Part shown: positions 11,841-23,091 of the stretch, in pieces
How positions within the stretch are numbered: position 1 is the first letter of the stretch
How the letters are laid out: every line of letters starts with the position of its first letter
Assembly (NCBI RefSeq): GCF_037975245.1
Contig: NC_092572.1
Span: 26,370,989 to 26,434,988, forward strand
DNA from: Apostichopus japonicus
Taxonomy: Eukaryota > Echinodermata > Holothuroidea > Aspidochirotida > Stichopodidae
Direction: 5' to 3'
DNA: 64,000 nucleotides
The notes under the pieces: model-generated
What the model was told of the DNA's origin: nothing
The model's database searches: none
The model's input: only the letters and a program-made list of their open reading frames with translations
Made by a program: the position numbers and the translations under genes

Positions 11841-14800
11841 ATGCTTAAGTATACTAGTGCACAACTGCTTAGTATCCGTGGATCATTGACCAAGCCTTTG
11901 CTGCGGCTACCGCTCCAAGTCTACAACACTCTCAAAAGAAATGGAATAAGTGCTGTTAAGCCAACCAGCCGGGGCACAAAGGGGATTAAAAGGAGAAGAA
12001 TACCTGTGAGACTGACAAACACACTGGCCAGACAAGTGATTAAACAACGCTCAGCCAACTATGATAACCTGATCAGCCTGGTCAGGGGTCAAGTTCGTCC
12101 AGGGCCGGACGAAAACAACAACAACAACACAGATCAGCTGATTGGTTCCTTCTCTACTAACTCTTTGCCATTGAAACTCTGCCTGATTAACCCTTGCTCC
12201 GTGTGCAACAAAGCTACAGAACTTTGTGATTTCACCATGGACAATGCTTTGGATGCATGTGTTATTACTGAAACATGGCTTAAAGGTGATGAGCGAGATG
12301 AGGTCATTCTGGCAGAGCTAAAGCCACCAGGTTATCATGTGAAGCATGTCCCCAGGAAAGGTAGAGGAGGGGGCATTGCTGTCATGCACAGAGACTCTAT
12401 CTTATTGGTACCCAATACATGTAATAGTTACCGATCATTTGAGTGCCTGGAATGTGTGATGCAGACTACTCCTCTTGTGCGCCTAGTGACCATCTACAGG
12501 CCACCACCATCAAAGACAAATGGTAACAACTTTAGAACTTTTATGGAGGAAATAACTGCTTATTTTGAACTTCTCGTCATATCCACCGGTATTCTCCTTG
12601 TCCTTGGAGACTTTAATCTACACATTGACAAGCCAGCAGATAAGGAGGGAGCGGAGTTCATTTCTTTAGTGGAGTCACTTGGAATGACTCAACATGTGAC
12701 TGGGGCTACGCATCGTGGTGGGCACACGCTGGATTTGGTACTGACCAGGAACATGGATAACATTGTGCCACGTGTTGCTGTTGAGGATAAATGTCTCTCT
12801 GATCATTACCCTGTGTTCTGTATGCTACCCCTACACTGCCTTATGCCTAAAACACAGGTAATCACCTACAGAAGGACAAAGGCCATCCAGCCTGACAGCT
12901 TCATCTGTGATATTAGTGCCTCATCTCTTGCTTCAATTTCAAGTGACACTCCAGCAGACAATGCCATCAGTCTGTATAACTCTGTCCTATCTTCCATCGT
13001 GGACAGTCATGCCCCAAAGAAGACCAGACGCGTCCCGGTGCGTTCACAGCCAGACTGGTATACGGCTCTGATAAGAGAGGCCAAGCAGCAGCGGAGGCAG
13101 TGTGAGCGGCTGTGGCGAAAGACCAGGCCTACTGTGCACAGAGATATGTTCATCGAAGCTAAGCGAAAAGTTAACATCATGATAGCAGAAGCAAAGTCAA
13201 GTCACTTCCACAACATCATCTCTGAAAATAGCGGTGACTCCAAGAAGCTCTTTTCTGTTGTTAGCAATCTCCTTGGTAGGAAGGCAACACCAACATTACC
13301 CCCCAACAAGGATTCTAAGGACCTTGTGCATGAGTTTAGCACATTTTTCATTGACAAGATCACCAGAATTAGAGCCAGTATAGTCAGTGAAGGGAAGTCA
13401 AAATCCTTCTCATTGACAGTGCAGAAACCGCCATCTTGTGCACTAGATATGTGGGAGCCAGCTACAGAGGATGAACTGAAGCGGATCATAATGGCCTCCC
13501 CGCCTAAGAGCTGTGGCCTTGATCCGCTGCCTACAAATCTCCTTAAACAGTGTGTGACACCTCTCTTGCCAGTTATCAGCACTATTGTGAACAACTCCCT
13601 CATAACTGGCGATGTACCATCCGCTTTCAAGCTCGCCCATGTGACGCCACTCATCAAGAAACCCTCGCTGGATCCTACCGTTCTCTCAAATTATAGGCCA
13701 GTGTCAAACCTTCCATTTGTTTCAAAGATTCTAGAAAAAGTTGTGTCATCCCGTCTCACATCCTATCTTGAACACAATGGTCTACAGGAGACTCATCAAT
13801 CTGCCTACAGGAAACACCACAGCACCGAGACTGCCCTCGTGCGCATTCAGAATGATGTGATGGTAGCTCTTGGAGGTCAGAAAGCGTGCCTGATGGTTCT
13901 GTTAGACCTTTCGGCCGCTTTTGATACGGTCGACCACCGCCAGCTTCTTAGTACACTCAGTGACCTTGGTGTTAAAAGTAGCGCCTTAAAGTGGATGACA
14001 TCATACCTCAGTGATCGCCAACAGATTGTGTGTCTGGGAAAGGATTCTTCTGACCCTCAGACGTTAGAATGTGGCGTGCCCCAGGGTTCGGTCCTGGGGC
14101 CTGTGCTCTTCACGGTATACACGTCTTCACTGGGTCAGCTCCTTCGCTCGCAGGACATGGACTATCACTTCTATGCAGACGACTCGAGTCTCTATCTTAT
14201 GTTCCATCCCAATGATATTTCTATCACTGTGCACTGTCTAGAGAAGTGCATAGCCTCAGTTCGGCAATGGATGTCACACAAATGCCTGAAAATGAATGAC
14301 TCAAAGACTGAGGTGCTTCTAATATCATCAAAGCATCTGGCCAGGAAGATAGAGTGTCCAAGCATCATTATTGGTGACCATCAGGTGGAGCCTAGTGATA
14401 TGGCAAAGAGCATCGGTGTCATAATGGACAAACATGCCTCTATGGAAGACCATATAACATCTGTGTGTCGGTCTGCTCAGTACCATCTCTACAACATCGG
14501 AAGAATACGAAAATACCTCACCAGAGAAGCCACAGAGCAGTTAATCCATGCTTTCATAACATCTAAACTGGATTACTGCAATGCACTTTTCTGTGGACTA
14601 CCAGTTAAACAAATAAAACGACTGCAAAGGCTCCAAAACATAGCAGCAAGGATCGTTACACTAATAAGAACATCTAATCATATTACCCCAATATTGCATG
14701 AACTTCACTGGCTGCCAGTATCACAGCGTATTAGGTTCAAAGTCCTTCTTCTTGTGTTCAAGTGCCAGAACAACATGGCACCTCCATACCTGCAAGATCT

Positions 14801-15023
14801 GATCCGTCTTTATCAGCCAACAAGAGCCCTACGTTCTGCTGGTCATAGTCGTCTGGAGGTTCCGATCACCAAAACAAACAGCTATGGGAACAGAGCTTTT
14901 TGCGTGGCTGGGCCACGCCTCTGGAATGAGCTGCCAGCTGAACTGAAAACTGTTCCTACTCTCACGACCTTTAAATCAAAGCTGAAAACTTTCCTTTTTA
15001 GACAGCATTACTGCAATTTTTAA
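11841..15023 (+). CDS. L2/CR1-like LINE polyprotein: endonuclease and reverse transcriptase, intact
   Basis: A 1,060-codon ORF without stops. After a basic ~110-residue N-terminus comes an apurinic-type (EEP) endonuclease: LINPCSVCNKATEL (~115-128), ITETWL (catalytic Glu), GDFNLHID (~256-263) and SDHYPVF (~320-326). The reverse transcriptase follows: NYRPVSNLPFVSKILEKV, SAYRKHHSTETAL, LLDLSAAFDTVDH, GVPQGSVLGPVLF and the catalytic FYADDSS (Y778-D781). It ends with SKLDYCNALFCGLP, LHWLPVS and TFKSKLKTFLFRQ. All catalytic residues are present. It is in the opposite orientation to the host gene, inside an intron. The single ORF, with no separate ORF1 seen, and the 3' end style fit L2/CR1. The start is the first ATG of the frame; the element's 5' boundary is not resolved. 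Confidence 0.92.
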   Translation: MLKYTSAQLLSIRGSLTKPLLRLPLQVYNTLKRNGISAVKPTSRGTKGIKRRRIPVRLTNTLARQVIKQRSANYDNLISLVRGQVRPGPDENNNNNTDQLIGSFSTNSLPLKLCLINPCSVCNKATELCDFTMDNALDACVITETWLKGDERDEVILAELKPPGYHVKHVPRKGRGGGIAVMHRDSILLVPNTCNSYRSFECLECVMQTTPLVRLVTIYRPPPSKTNGNNFRTFMEEITAYFELLVISTGILLVLGDFNLHIDKPADKEGAEFISLVESLGMTQHVTGATHRGGHTLDLVLTRNMDNIVPRVAVEDKCLSDHYPVFCMLPLHCLMPKTQVITYRRTKAIQPDSFICDISASSLASISSDTPADNAISLYNSVLSSIVDSHAPKKTRRVPVRSQPDWYTALIREAKQQRRQCERLWRKTRPTVHRDMFIEAKRKVNIMIAEAKSSHFHNIISENSGDSKKLFSVVSNLLGRKATPTLPPNKDSKDLVHEFSTFFIDKITRIRASIVSEGKSKSFSLTVQKPPSCALDMWEPATEDELKRIIMASPPKSCGLDPLPTNLLKQCVTPLLPVISTIVNNSLITGDVPSAFKLAHVTPLIKKPSLDPTVLSNYRPVSNLPFVSKILEKVVSSRLTSYLEHNGLQETHQSAYRKHHSTETALVRIQNDVMVALGGQKACLMVLLDLSAAFDTVDHRQLLSTLSDLGVKSSALKWMTSYLSDRQQIVCLGKDSSDPQTLECGVPQGSVLGPVLFTVYTSSLGQLLRSQDMDYHFYADDSSLYLMFHPNDISITVHCLEKCIASVRQWMSHKCLKMNDSKTEVLLISSKHLARKIECPSIIIGDHQVEPSDMAKSIGVIMDKHASMEDHITSVCRSAQYHLYNIGRIRKYLTREATEQLIHAFITSKLDYCNALFCGLPVKQIKRLQRLQNIAARIVTLIRTSNHITPILHELHWLPVSQRIRFKVLLLVFKCQNNMAPPYLQDLIRLYQPTRALRSAGHSRLEVPITKTNSYGNRAFCVAGPRLWNELPAELKTVPTLTTFKSKLKTFLFRQHYCNF

Positions 15024-15233
15024 ACTATGTATTTAAATTTCTTTCATGTGCAATACTCAAACGTGCATGTTTTTTTTATTTTTCATACTCATTTATATTG
15101 TATTTAATTCTGCATTTTTTACTACATATTTTGTGTCATATTTTTATATTTCTTATTTGCTGTTACATAGCGTTTTAGAGCACTTTTGTGGATTTTACGC
15201 TTTACAAAATAAATTATTATTATTATTATTATA
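15024..15233 (+). mobile_element. 3' UTR and ATT-repeat tail of the LINE
   Basis: It is about 210 bp, T-rich, ending GCTTTACAAAATAAATTATT and an (ATT)n run to about 15,233. A trinucleotide tail after a GCTTTACAAA-like end is typical of L2-type LINEs. I could not identify a target-site duplication by eye. Confidence 0.75.
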
Positions 15234-16082
15234 GAATATTTACGTAACCTGCATGCTAGGTTCTTTTATGTCATATTGGTGGATCTGCATACCAAGCATG
15301 ACATGCAAGAGTTCATCCAAGTCTTTCTTTTGCAGTTAAGAATGATTACAATGTCTGAAGACCTTGACCTCTATCAACCTTAAATTACCTTTGACCATAA
15401 AAACTATTTAGTTATTTACTCAATACTATACTGAATACGCATCATGGTCGATTGCTTTTAACCCAGGCTATTACTGATTTCCACCAGGAGGGTTTGATTC
15501 ACCTCAAAGTTGGAAAACCTCAAAGTTCTTGAAATATGTCTAATTGCACACTACAAATATAAGTCATTGCCGACATGTATGTATTAAAACTCCCGAAAAT
15601 GATAAAAAAAAATAACATAATAACATTAAGTTGCAGCTACAGCTAGAAAAGTCTTCAAACATTGACCTCTGTTGACTTCAAATGACATTGACCTCCACCA
15701 ACTTCAATGGCATCATTGTATTCTAGAAGGTGCAAGTACATACCGCATATTACGACCATTCACCCCATACTATTGAGTTATTATTCTAAGACATAGCTTC
15801 TCACAATAACAACTCCACACAGTACTACACACACACACTATCACTATCGCATAGATTCCCTTTGCCTATTGACAAGGAATCAATACACCATGCAACAAAC
15901 ACTGGAACCAGTTAACAGACATTAATTAAAATAACATGTTTAGGAAAGTACAACATGCAACTGAAGGTTAAAATGAGAGATTAAGAATAACTACGACTGG
16001 AGGTACGTGAGATGAGAACATGATCGATGGAAACAAATTAGTTTGAGTTATGATGATAGTAAAAAGTTATAGAAGTATTTAC
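15234..16082. other. Unique intron sequence right of the LINE
   Basis: I see no exon, RNA gene or recognised element. There is a short CA run near 15,829 and A+T-rich sequence. The LINE tail ends at about 15,233. Confidence 0.4.
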
Positions 16083-16190
16083 AATTCACTTGCACTTGGA
16101 ATGTGCAAGATGTTGATAGTAATCCACTGTCTGTGCACACACATGTACCATCTGTACTCCCTACAGGAAATGTTGTACCACTACGTGGGT
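16083..16190 (-). pseudogene. 5'-truncated HYR exon relic
   Basis: The minus strand reads PRSGTTFPVGSTDGTCVCTD, SGLLSTSCTFQVQV and a possible donor AATT/GTAAAT (phase 1), the C-terminal half of an HYR module. At about 16,190 it breaks abruptly into the intronic sequence of the duplicated unit (GATGTTCGCTCATAGG..), marking a duplication breakpoint. Confidence 0.6.
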
Positions 16191-16612
16191 TGATGTTCGC
16201 TCATAGGTTGACATATTTTGTATTGGTATCATCCACAACCAACATAATTGTGGCTGTGATGACTATCTGTTTCTTAAATTATGAACTAAAGGTTTCATCA
16301 TTCAGTGACAATACAAATATTATTAACATATATTATTATGTTAACAGATGTGTTTAGAGTTAGGGCTAGTACTTATTTGGTCTCCATCTTAGTTCAAGTT
16401 CAAACTGTCCTCATGTTCTGATATGCTTGACTACATGACATGCAAAGAAAGGGAATGTCTGCAACATTATTGTAAATAACATTGAACCAAAGACATACCG
16501 TACTAATAGCCAGTTAACCAAAACAAACAAAAGAACAAACAATAAGTCAGACAAAAACAAGTACAAAATCACAAGAAAATCGAAAACACAGGTAGTGAAA
16601 GAAAACCTTCAC

Positions 16613-16861
16613 TAACTTCAACAATAATTAAACATTCGGTTTGCAGGCCTTCATTATCTTGGCAAGTACAAGTGACAGAAGTAGCACCCAGAAGAAAGAT
16701 TGTATCGGAAGCAGGGTCACAAGAAGCAACTAATGTGCCTTGTTCTGCATCGGTGCAGGTTGGAGTTGTAAATGTTGCTACTGCTGAGGTACTCCCCATA
16801 GGTGCAGTCACCACAATTTGTTCTGTTGGACAGTTTAGTTCACTTGGTGCTTTGTTACTGC
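16613..16861 (-). CDS. HYR domain exon (type A), the only open copy
   Basis: This is the only one of five type-A copies with a full frame: SNKAPSELNCPTEQIVVTAP, TPTCTDAEQGTLVASCDPAS, FLLGATSVTCTCQDNEG, LQTECLIIVEV. It lacks one G near the acceptor (GGCAGTAAC here, GGCAGGTAAC in others). With the usual acceptor GCTAG/CAGAGG the exon is 254 nt and out of frame. With an AG five bases further in (GCAGAG/GCAGT, exon start 16,861) it is 249 nt and phase 1-1. The donor is TTA/GTGAAGG. Use of the shifted acceptor is inferred; otherwise this copy is dead too. Confidence 0.5.
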
Positions 16862-18541
16862 CTCTGCTAGCAAAAATGTCTTTGTTACAAGCTGTGAGTG
16901 TTAACCAAAGCATTTAATAAGCCATAAATAAATTTAAAAAAAATGTTTCCCTCTTTGCTCTTCATTAAGAATTAACCATCAACCGCTGCTCTTGGGACAC
17001 TTTTCCATTAAATAATAACTAATTAATTTGCAAACAACACTGAACACATTGAATTTCTTTTGATAGCTCAATGAATTGTTTGAAACGGATACTTTCTATC
17101 CTAAAACTGCTGCTCTTGAGACACTTTTCCAATTAATAATAATTAATTAATTAATTAATTAATTTGCAAACAAAACTGGACAGGATTGAATTTTTTGGAT
17201 AGTTCAGTGGATTGTTTGAAATGGATATCCGTATCAATTCTTGTCAAGGAACTTCACCAAAGGCAATGTAAAATGGTTTGTGTTTAATGAAACATCGTAA
17301 GTAATAGCTTTGATAATGCTGTGTTAAAGTGGTCCTTCCATTTAGTACAACAAGAACCACAGACAAAGATATCATTCAAGTAGTGGAAAGTTCTAAATGA
17401 TTTTGGTATACTTTAGGCAAACTATTAGAAAAGGATGATTGATATTTTCCTTTGGTGATTTGTTGATCAACAGTATTAAATTATTTACAACTTAGTGGGC
17501 CTATCGTTTTGATCATGCCAGGACTTTCTTCAGAGCTTTACTGAAACAAAAACAGAGAGAGACCCCTTTGACTTCACTAATATTGCTTTCTCTTTAGACC
17601 AAATCATCTTTCTGTCCTTCTACCTCCTGTAAGTTTGTGTTTTTAGTCTGTTTTTTACAGCCTGTGGATGTAGAAAACCAACAGAATATTGATATTTCAA
17701 TTATCCAAATTCAATCAACAGACAGACCATTCTAACAATAAGCAATAGGAGTTTTTGTTTCTGTTAAATACTAGTAAGAAAGCCCTCTCGAGTATCACAA
17801 CGAGGATGTTGGTGAGCAGCGCAGCAGTGCTAGTAACAATGCGTGGGCAATCTAGTTTTAAACACCTCAAGATTACGGCTCTCCTTCACGTCCAAGGATT
17901 GCGTGTTCCAGTCTTTAATAGTCCTAGGATAGAAACTATACTGAAAAGCATGATGATTCTGTGGTCAAGCAGACTTGCCTTTTGGTGGAGTGTACTTGTC
18001 AACAAGACATAATTATGTCGCAGGTTTTGATTTCATAATTTTGATTCCTGTCTGTAGCATTAAGATATGTTTTAACACATTGTTCTGTATCACTACAATA
18101 GGTGAACACCAAACAGACAGTTGATATCAACCACCCTTATGTAAAGAAACAGAAAACAAAAGCATACATAAGACTCAAAGAGGCTTGAACAATAACATTC
18201 CACTGATTCTATGAAGCTACACATTGAGTTAGTGTCAGGCAAAAAAATTTGATCTTGCCTAAAAAACACTAATGTTACAGGTATCTGGATAAAACTGACA
18301 GATAAAATGATATTAGGAAAACTACTGAATATACAACTAAACTCTACTTTCAAATCTATTCAGCGTAAGTGCCTTTGTCCACTGTTGCCCATTGTCATCT
18401 CCTTATATCCAATACCTTACCATGTAAGACACAATGAAACAAGACAAATATAATTCTTCCTACAGGTTATCTGATGCTACTGTGGCGATGCATTTCTGAA
18501 ATCAATGTATCTGTACTGTTAAGACCAAGTGGTGTACTTAC

Positions 18542-18652
18542 TTGTTTGACAGACGTTGCCTGAGAATCCTTCGACACACGTACATTGGAAGGTATTACCA
18601 AAAACAGTGCAGGTACCACCATTTAGACAAGGTGATCCAATACAGGGATTAG
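18542..18652 (-). CDS. EGF-like exon (type 2), copy 1
   Basis: It is 111 nt, phase 1-1 (acceptor CTATAG, donor ACAA/GTAAGT). It encodes [37 protein letters not shown]. It differs from the other two type-2 copies at several residues (Ile for Ser, Asn for Asp, Glu for Gly), so it is the more diverged member. All six cysteines are kept. Confidence 0.78.
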
Positions 18653-19199
18653 CTATAGTGACAAAGAGATGGGAAAATATAGAAACCATTAATGCTACAA
18701 AAAATGCTATAAAAATTAAGATATCAAGATACAAAAATACAAAAATATATACATATGTGAAAGATCTTGAAAGATCAGAGTTACAAAACTAGGTTCTTAT
18801 CCATACACAGGTGAATGAAACATGTATAGCACATAAAAGATCCTACATAGATATATATCAGAGTTACAAAACTAATTTTTAATCCATACACAGGTTAATG
18901 AATCATGTATAGCACATAAAAGATCCTACCTAGATAAAATACTGCATCTCTAACATTAGCTTCAGTTACATACTTGATATGTATCAGTAGATGTGAAATT
19001 CTACCAGCCATGATAAATGTTCACTGGTATATATTAGGCTAGTATATTACTTCAGTGGCCTTGCATGGGTTGTAGTCAATGTAGTACCACCATTTTAACC
19101 CATGGGTGTTAAATGCCATTGTATAGACCAGAAAGTCATGAAAGACCATGTTTGCAACTTTTGTTATGTATGATAGGTATTAATTAGCATGAGCTGACA

Positions 19200-19420
19200 G
19201 TCTCATTTATTTGAAATGAAACTGAAGCCAAATTGATTACACCTTGATCAGATTTCAGGATCAATTCTTCATATTTAAAAAAGAATAATAATTGATTACA
19301 CCTTGATCAGATTTCAGGATCAATTCTTCATATTTGAAAAATAATAATAATAATTGATTACACCTTTATCAGATTTCAGGATCAATTCTTCATGATAAAT
19401 AGATTAATAATAGCTTTGAT
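19200..19420. repeat. Three tandem ~65-bp intronic units
   Basis: The sequence ATTACACCTTGATCAGATTT (third copy: CTTTATCAG) with CAGGATCAATTCTTCATA is present three times in a row (about 19,237, 19,294 and 19,357), each followed by an A/T-rich linker. The paralogous sites at 7.24k and 38.14k have it once, so the triplication is private to this copy. Confidence 0.75.
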
Positions 19421-19969
19421 GATGCTATGTGTTTAAGCGATGCCTCCGCTAATGTCCAATGAAAAATAAAAGACAAAAATATCATCCAATTAGTGAAAAA
19501 GTCTACATGAGTTTTGCTTACTTTAAGCAAACTATTAGAGAAGGTTGTTAATTTAATCTTTGATGAGTGGTACTACAAGATCAAGTCATGTTAACTTAAG
19601 ACCATCGCGCCTGCCCGACTGATCACTACCCAACTCAACCAGACTGTCGTCATGTATGAAATTGTGGATAATATGGCAGTGGGGTCTATAGACTACAACT
19701 GATCAAGAGTAGTGGGGAAATTTATGCATTAAGCCTCAATTAGTACTCTAGTATTAATTAGAAAATTGTGCTTCCATCTCAACGCAGATATCTGGATAAA
19801 CAAGATATAAGAACAAATTAAATTTAGAATTGGATACAACCCCAATAGTTTCATAGTGTTTAACCATGTGACCAATGAACCCTAATGTCCTCATCTAATT
19901 CCCTTTACTAAAGAAGACAAAATGAAATTCAATGAGATTATATGTCACCCAAGTCTTGTATATTCTTAC

Positions 19970-20188
19970 CTACAAACACATTGAAGGTACAGACATCTGA
20001 TGAGCCAAGATTATCTGTGCAAACGCATGCAACAGCAGTAGTAGTTCCTGCTTGGAAAGTGCTTCCAGCTGGAGGGTTGCAATTGACTGCAAGAGCACCT
20101 TGTTCAGCATCATTACAAGTGGGGGGTATTGTGAAACTGTTGACAGTGCCAACTGGACAACCAAACAACTCAGGTGCATTGTTTGCAG
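19970..20188 (-). CDS. HYR domain exon (type B)
   Basis: It is 219 nt, phase 1-1 (acceptor TTAACAG, donor TTTGTAG/GTAAG). It encodes AANNAPELFGCPVGTVNS, PPTCNDAEQGALAVNCNPPA, GSTFQAGTTTAVACVCTD, SSDVCTFNVFV. Four cysteines are conserved with the other type-B exons. The NVFV ending resembles the 38.7k copy, whereas the tandem cluster has SV. Confidence 0.75.
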   Translation of the reverse strand: MQTMHLSCLVVQLALSTVSQYPPLVMMLNKVLLQSIATLQLEALSKQELLLLLHAFAQIILAHQMSVPSMCL

Positions 20189-20576
20189 CTGTTAAATGAA
20201 CAAACAAAAAACACAACTTGAAGAAATGTCAAATAAATGAGATTATTTGATGTTAAAAGTAGAAAGCAGTCTTATTCTTGGAATTTCACTGTTATATTTT
20301 CAGATTATTCATTTCAAATGTATCCATCAAGGCCAAAATTAGTATTCCAAATTTAATACGAATTAGTGTTTCCGTTTCCACTCCGAGATATGGATAAAGG
20401 AATAAGAAAAAATGAAATTTTTTAATTGGATATAACCCCAAATGTAACATAGTGCATCACCAATGACCAATGTTGCCTAATGTCTCAACTTATTCCCTTG
20501 ACTCTATACAAAAAAAAAAGAAGAAAAAATGAAATTCAATGAGTTTATATGTCACCCAAGTCTGGTATATTCTTAC

Positions 20577-20915
20577 CTACAAACACACAGAAGGTACAGA
20601 AATCTGATGAGCCAAGATTATCTGAGCAAACGCATGCAACATTTAAATGTGAAGTACACAATTTTGCATCTAAATATTTCAAGAAGGGTGGGGGGGAAGT
20701 TCCAAATCGTAACAAAGGGTAGAGCCTATATGGTGGTTGAAGGGCCTTAATTGAAACGATGATTCTCTGACCATTAATATTAATGGAAATGAGAAAAATG
20801 TCTTGTGTATCCAAACAAAATGGTAATGTATAGGATACATCAGTTGAACCACTTCCAGGGGGTGCATTGGCAGTCACATCTGGACAGCTTTGGAAAGTCG
20901 GACTAGTGTTTATAG
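20577..20915 (-). CDS. HYR exon with an unusual in-frame ~50-residue insertion
   Basis: The acceptor TTGTTGTAG and donor TAG/GTAAGA give a 339-nt, phase 1-1 exon that is open throughout. It begins INTSPTFQSCPDVTANAPPG and SGSTDVSYTLPFCLDT, a normal HYR N-terminal half of a subtype not seen elsewhere here. It ends LNVACVCSDNLGSSDFCTF plus CVFVG, a type-B C-terminal half. Between them lie about 50 residues (roughly 20,645-20,805) with no HYR similarity, including INGQRIIVSIKALQPP and a GTSPPPF stretch. A truncated relative of the C-terminal half plus insert is at 10,709-10,895. It may be a genuine hybrid exon or a recombination product that happens to stay open. Confidence 0.5.
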
Positions 20916-21352
20916 CTACAACAATTAAAGCAAACGAAATAAAACGATCAATGATATTGACTTGAGAATTCAAAGAGAATAGGAAATTAAGTTTGATTTG
21001 ACATCAATTGGTAGTCATATTGGTAGTAAAGGTTTCCATTAATAATTGATTTGACCTACATTCAAGTGAAACCTCTTATACTTTCCCATAACTATATTTC
21101 TGTTATCAATTTTGGAATGATCCTTATCTCAGCATGTTTTGTTCCTTATGTAGCATGGAGATTCATTAACATCCTTACTGAGGACCCTGTACTTAAGAGT
21201 AAACTTACTCAAGTTACTCCTAATGGCAGACTCTGTCAATGTATAAACATGTTTACCATGTTTTAGTACATCAGTTCAGGCTGTAATAATTGAATATATC
21301 AAGGTTGTAGTATTTGTTAGCAAAGTGTACGTATATATACATGTAGACTTAG

Positions 21353-21472
21353 CTGGCACCTCATAGAGGGTTCCAGTAAATGTGACGAGACATTGACATA
21401 TGAAGATAACTCCATTTGTAAAGCACAGGCCGCCATTTTGACATACAACATTTGTGCATAGATCGACTGGAG
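21353..21472 (-). pseudogene. EGF-like exon (type 1) with lost cysteine and donor
   Basis: The acceptor CACTTCAG is intact and the frame is open: APVDLCTNVVCQNGGLC, FTNGVIFICQCLVTFTGTL. The sixth cysteine is Tyr (TAT) and the donor GCCAG/GTAAGT reads GCCAGCTAAGT, so the GT is gone. Both changes together make normal use unlikely. Confidence 0.7.
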
Positions 21473-22846
21473 CTGAAGTGAAGTACAAAACAAAATTATT
21501 ACAGAATGGAATGTCCTGATTACAGCAAGTATAGGTTATGAAAGTGCAATGGTAACACAATAGCTGAAGAAAGGAAAAGAAATGGAGTGGCTAAAAATAT
21601 TTAACTTGAAATGAAAATATGAAATGCATAAGTTAATTAATCAAAGTTGGTGACACAGACATGATTTTAGTCTTGGTCAAGTCGTTTGTAATATCTTTTT
21701 TCGTGTACAAACTGTACATGCCTCAGAGTCTGTTTCTGCCTACCACGAAAGTGCTTGCCCACTGCATTTTACATGCCCAAGGATCTGTCTGATACAAACG
21801 TCTTGGACATTTCTCCAAAGAGGTGCGTGAACTTATGCAAACCACAAATCCTTTCTTCATGTTATTATTACGAAATTGCGTGTCACTTGAGATCATGTTT
21901 CTTCCACAGATATTAGCGACCGTCTAGCAGTGTACAAACCAATCTAAGGCCAAGAGATTGTTCCCTGCAGGATGGAGGGCATGAATAAAAATTTGGGGGT
22001 ATGTGGGCGTGAACAGCTTCATTGCTTTTCCAAAGCAAATCTGCCAAAATCAAAGCGAAACTTAAGATACAGTAGCTTGGGAGAAATGTGCAAATGATCT
22101 AACCATCCATTATCACATTCCATATCCTCCCAGGTGTGGTCAGGTATGGCCTGCAACATACACAGTTCTCAATTGGTGCTACGTTACCTGTATCTTATAG
22201 CAAAAACTGTTTTTGTGACAAGCTGTTTGTGTTAACCATTGAAGCATTCAATATCTGATATCCAGTACTATCATTAATCTTTTTTAAACTCAAGCATCAA
22301 AGGTTGATTAAAACAGCATTACTTCCTGACAGTTGTATTTACAAACATATTTCATTATTATCTACTTCTGAAAGTAAAGAAGTCATGAAATCCACAAACA
22401 GCTTCAACATACTCATATTCATTCAACTTGAGCTGATGTTCTCTCATAGGTTGACATATTTTGTTTTGGTATCATCTACAACCAACATAATTGTGGCTGT
22501 GATGACTATCTGTTTCTTAAATTATGAACTAAAGGTTTTATCATTCAGTGACAATTCAAATATTAGTAACATTTTTTATTATGTTAACAGATAATGTGTT
22601 TAGAGTTAGGGCTAGTACTTAGTTGGTCTCCATCTTAGTGTCTTCATGTTCTGACATATTTGACTAAGTGACATGCAAAGAAAGGGAATGTCTGCAACAT
22701 TGTTGTAAATAACATTGAACCGAAGACACACACGTATTAATTGCCAGTAAACCAAAACAAACAAAAGAACAAACAATAAGTCAGACAAAATCAAGTACAA
22801 AATCACAAGAAAATAGACAACACAGGTAGTGAAAGAAAACCTTCAC

Positions 22847-23091
22847 TAACTTGAACAATAATTAAACATTCGGTTTGCAGGCCTTCATTATCTTGGCAAG
22901 TACAAGTGACAGAAGTAGGAAAGCTTGTATCTGAAGCAGGCTCACACAAAGCAACTATGTGCCTTGTTCTGCATTAGTGCAAGTTGGAGTTGTAAATGTT
23001 GATACTGCTGAGGTACTCCCCATAGGTGCAATCACCACAATTTGTTCTGTTGGACAGTTTAGTTCACTTGGTGCTTCATTACATGCCTCTG
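22847..23091 (-). pseudogene. Broken HYR exon (type A), copy in first 7-kb unit
   Basis: The acceptor GCTAG and the donor region (TTA/GTGAAGG) look intact. A one-base deletion shared with the 29,888-30,139 copy produces ACA TAG within the EQGTLVA segment. The C-terminal half (SVTCTCQDNEGLQTECLII) is well preserved in the shifted frame, so decay is recent. Confidence 0.75.

Noticed and set aside
13202-13657. Minus-strand 151-codon frame
   Set aside because: It is a shadow inside the LINE reverse-transcriptase ORF on the plus strand.
17755-18012. Plus-strand frame (MFLLNTSKKALSSITTRM..), repeated at 23.97k and 31.0k
   Set aside because: It recurs because the whole segment is duplicated. The copies diverge in length and end by frameshift, with no recognisable domain, so I do not call a gene. 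It is a weak candidate for an antisense RNA only.
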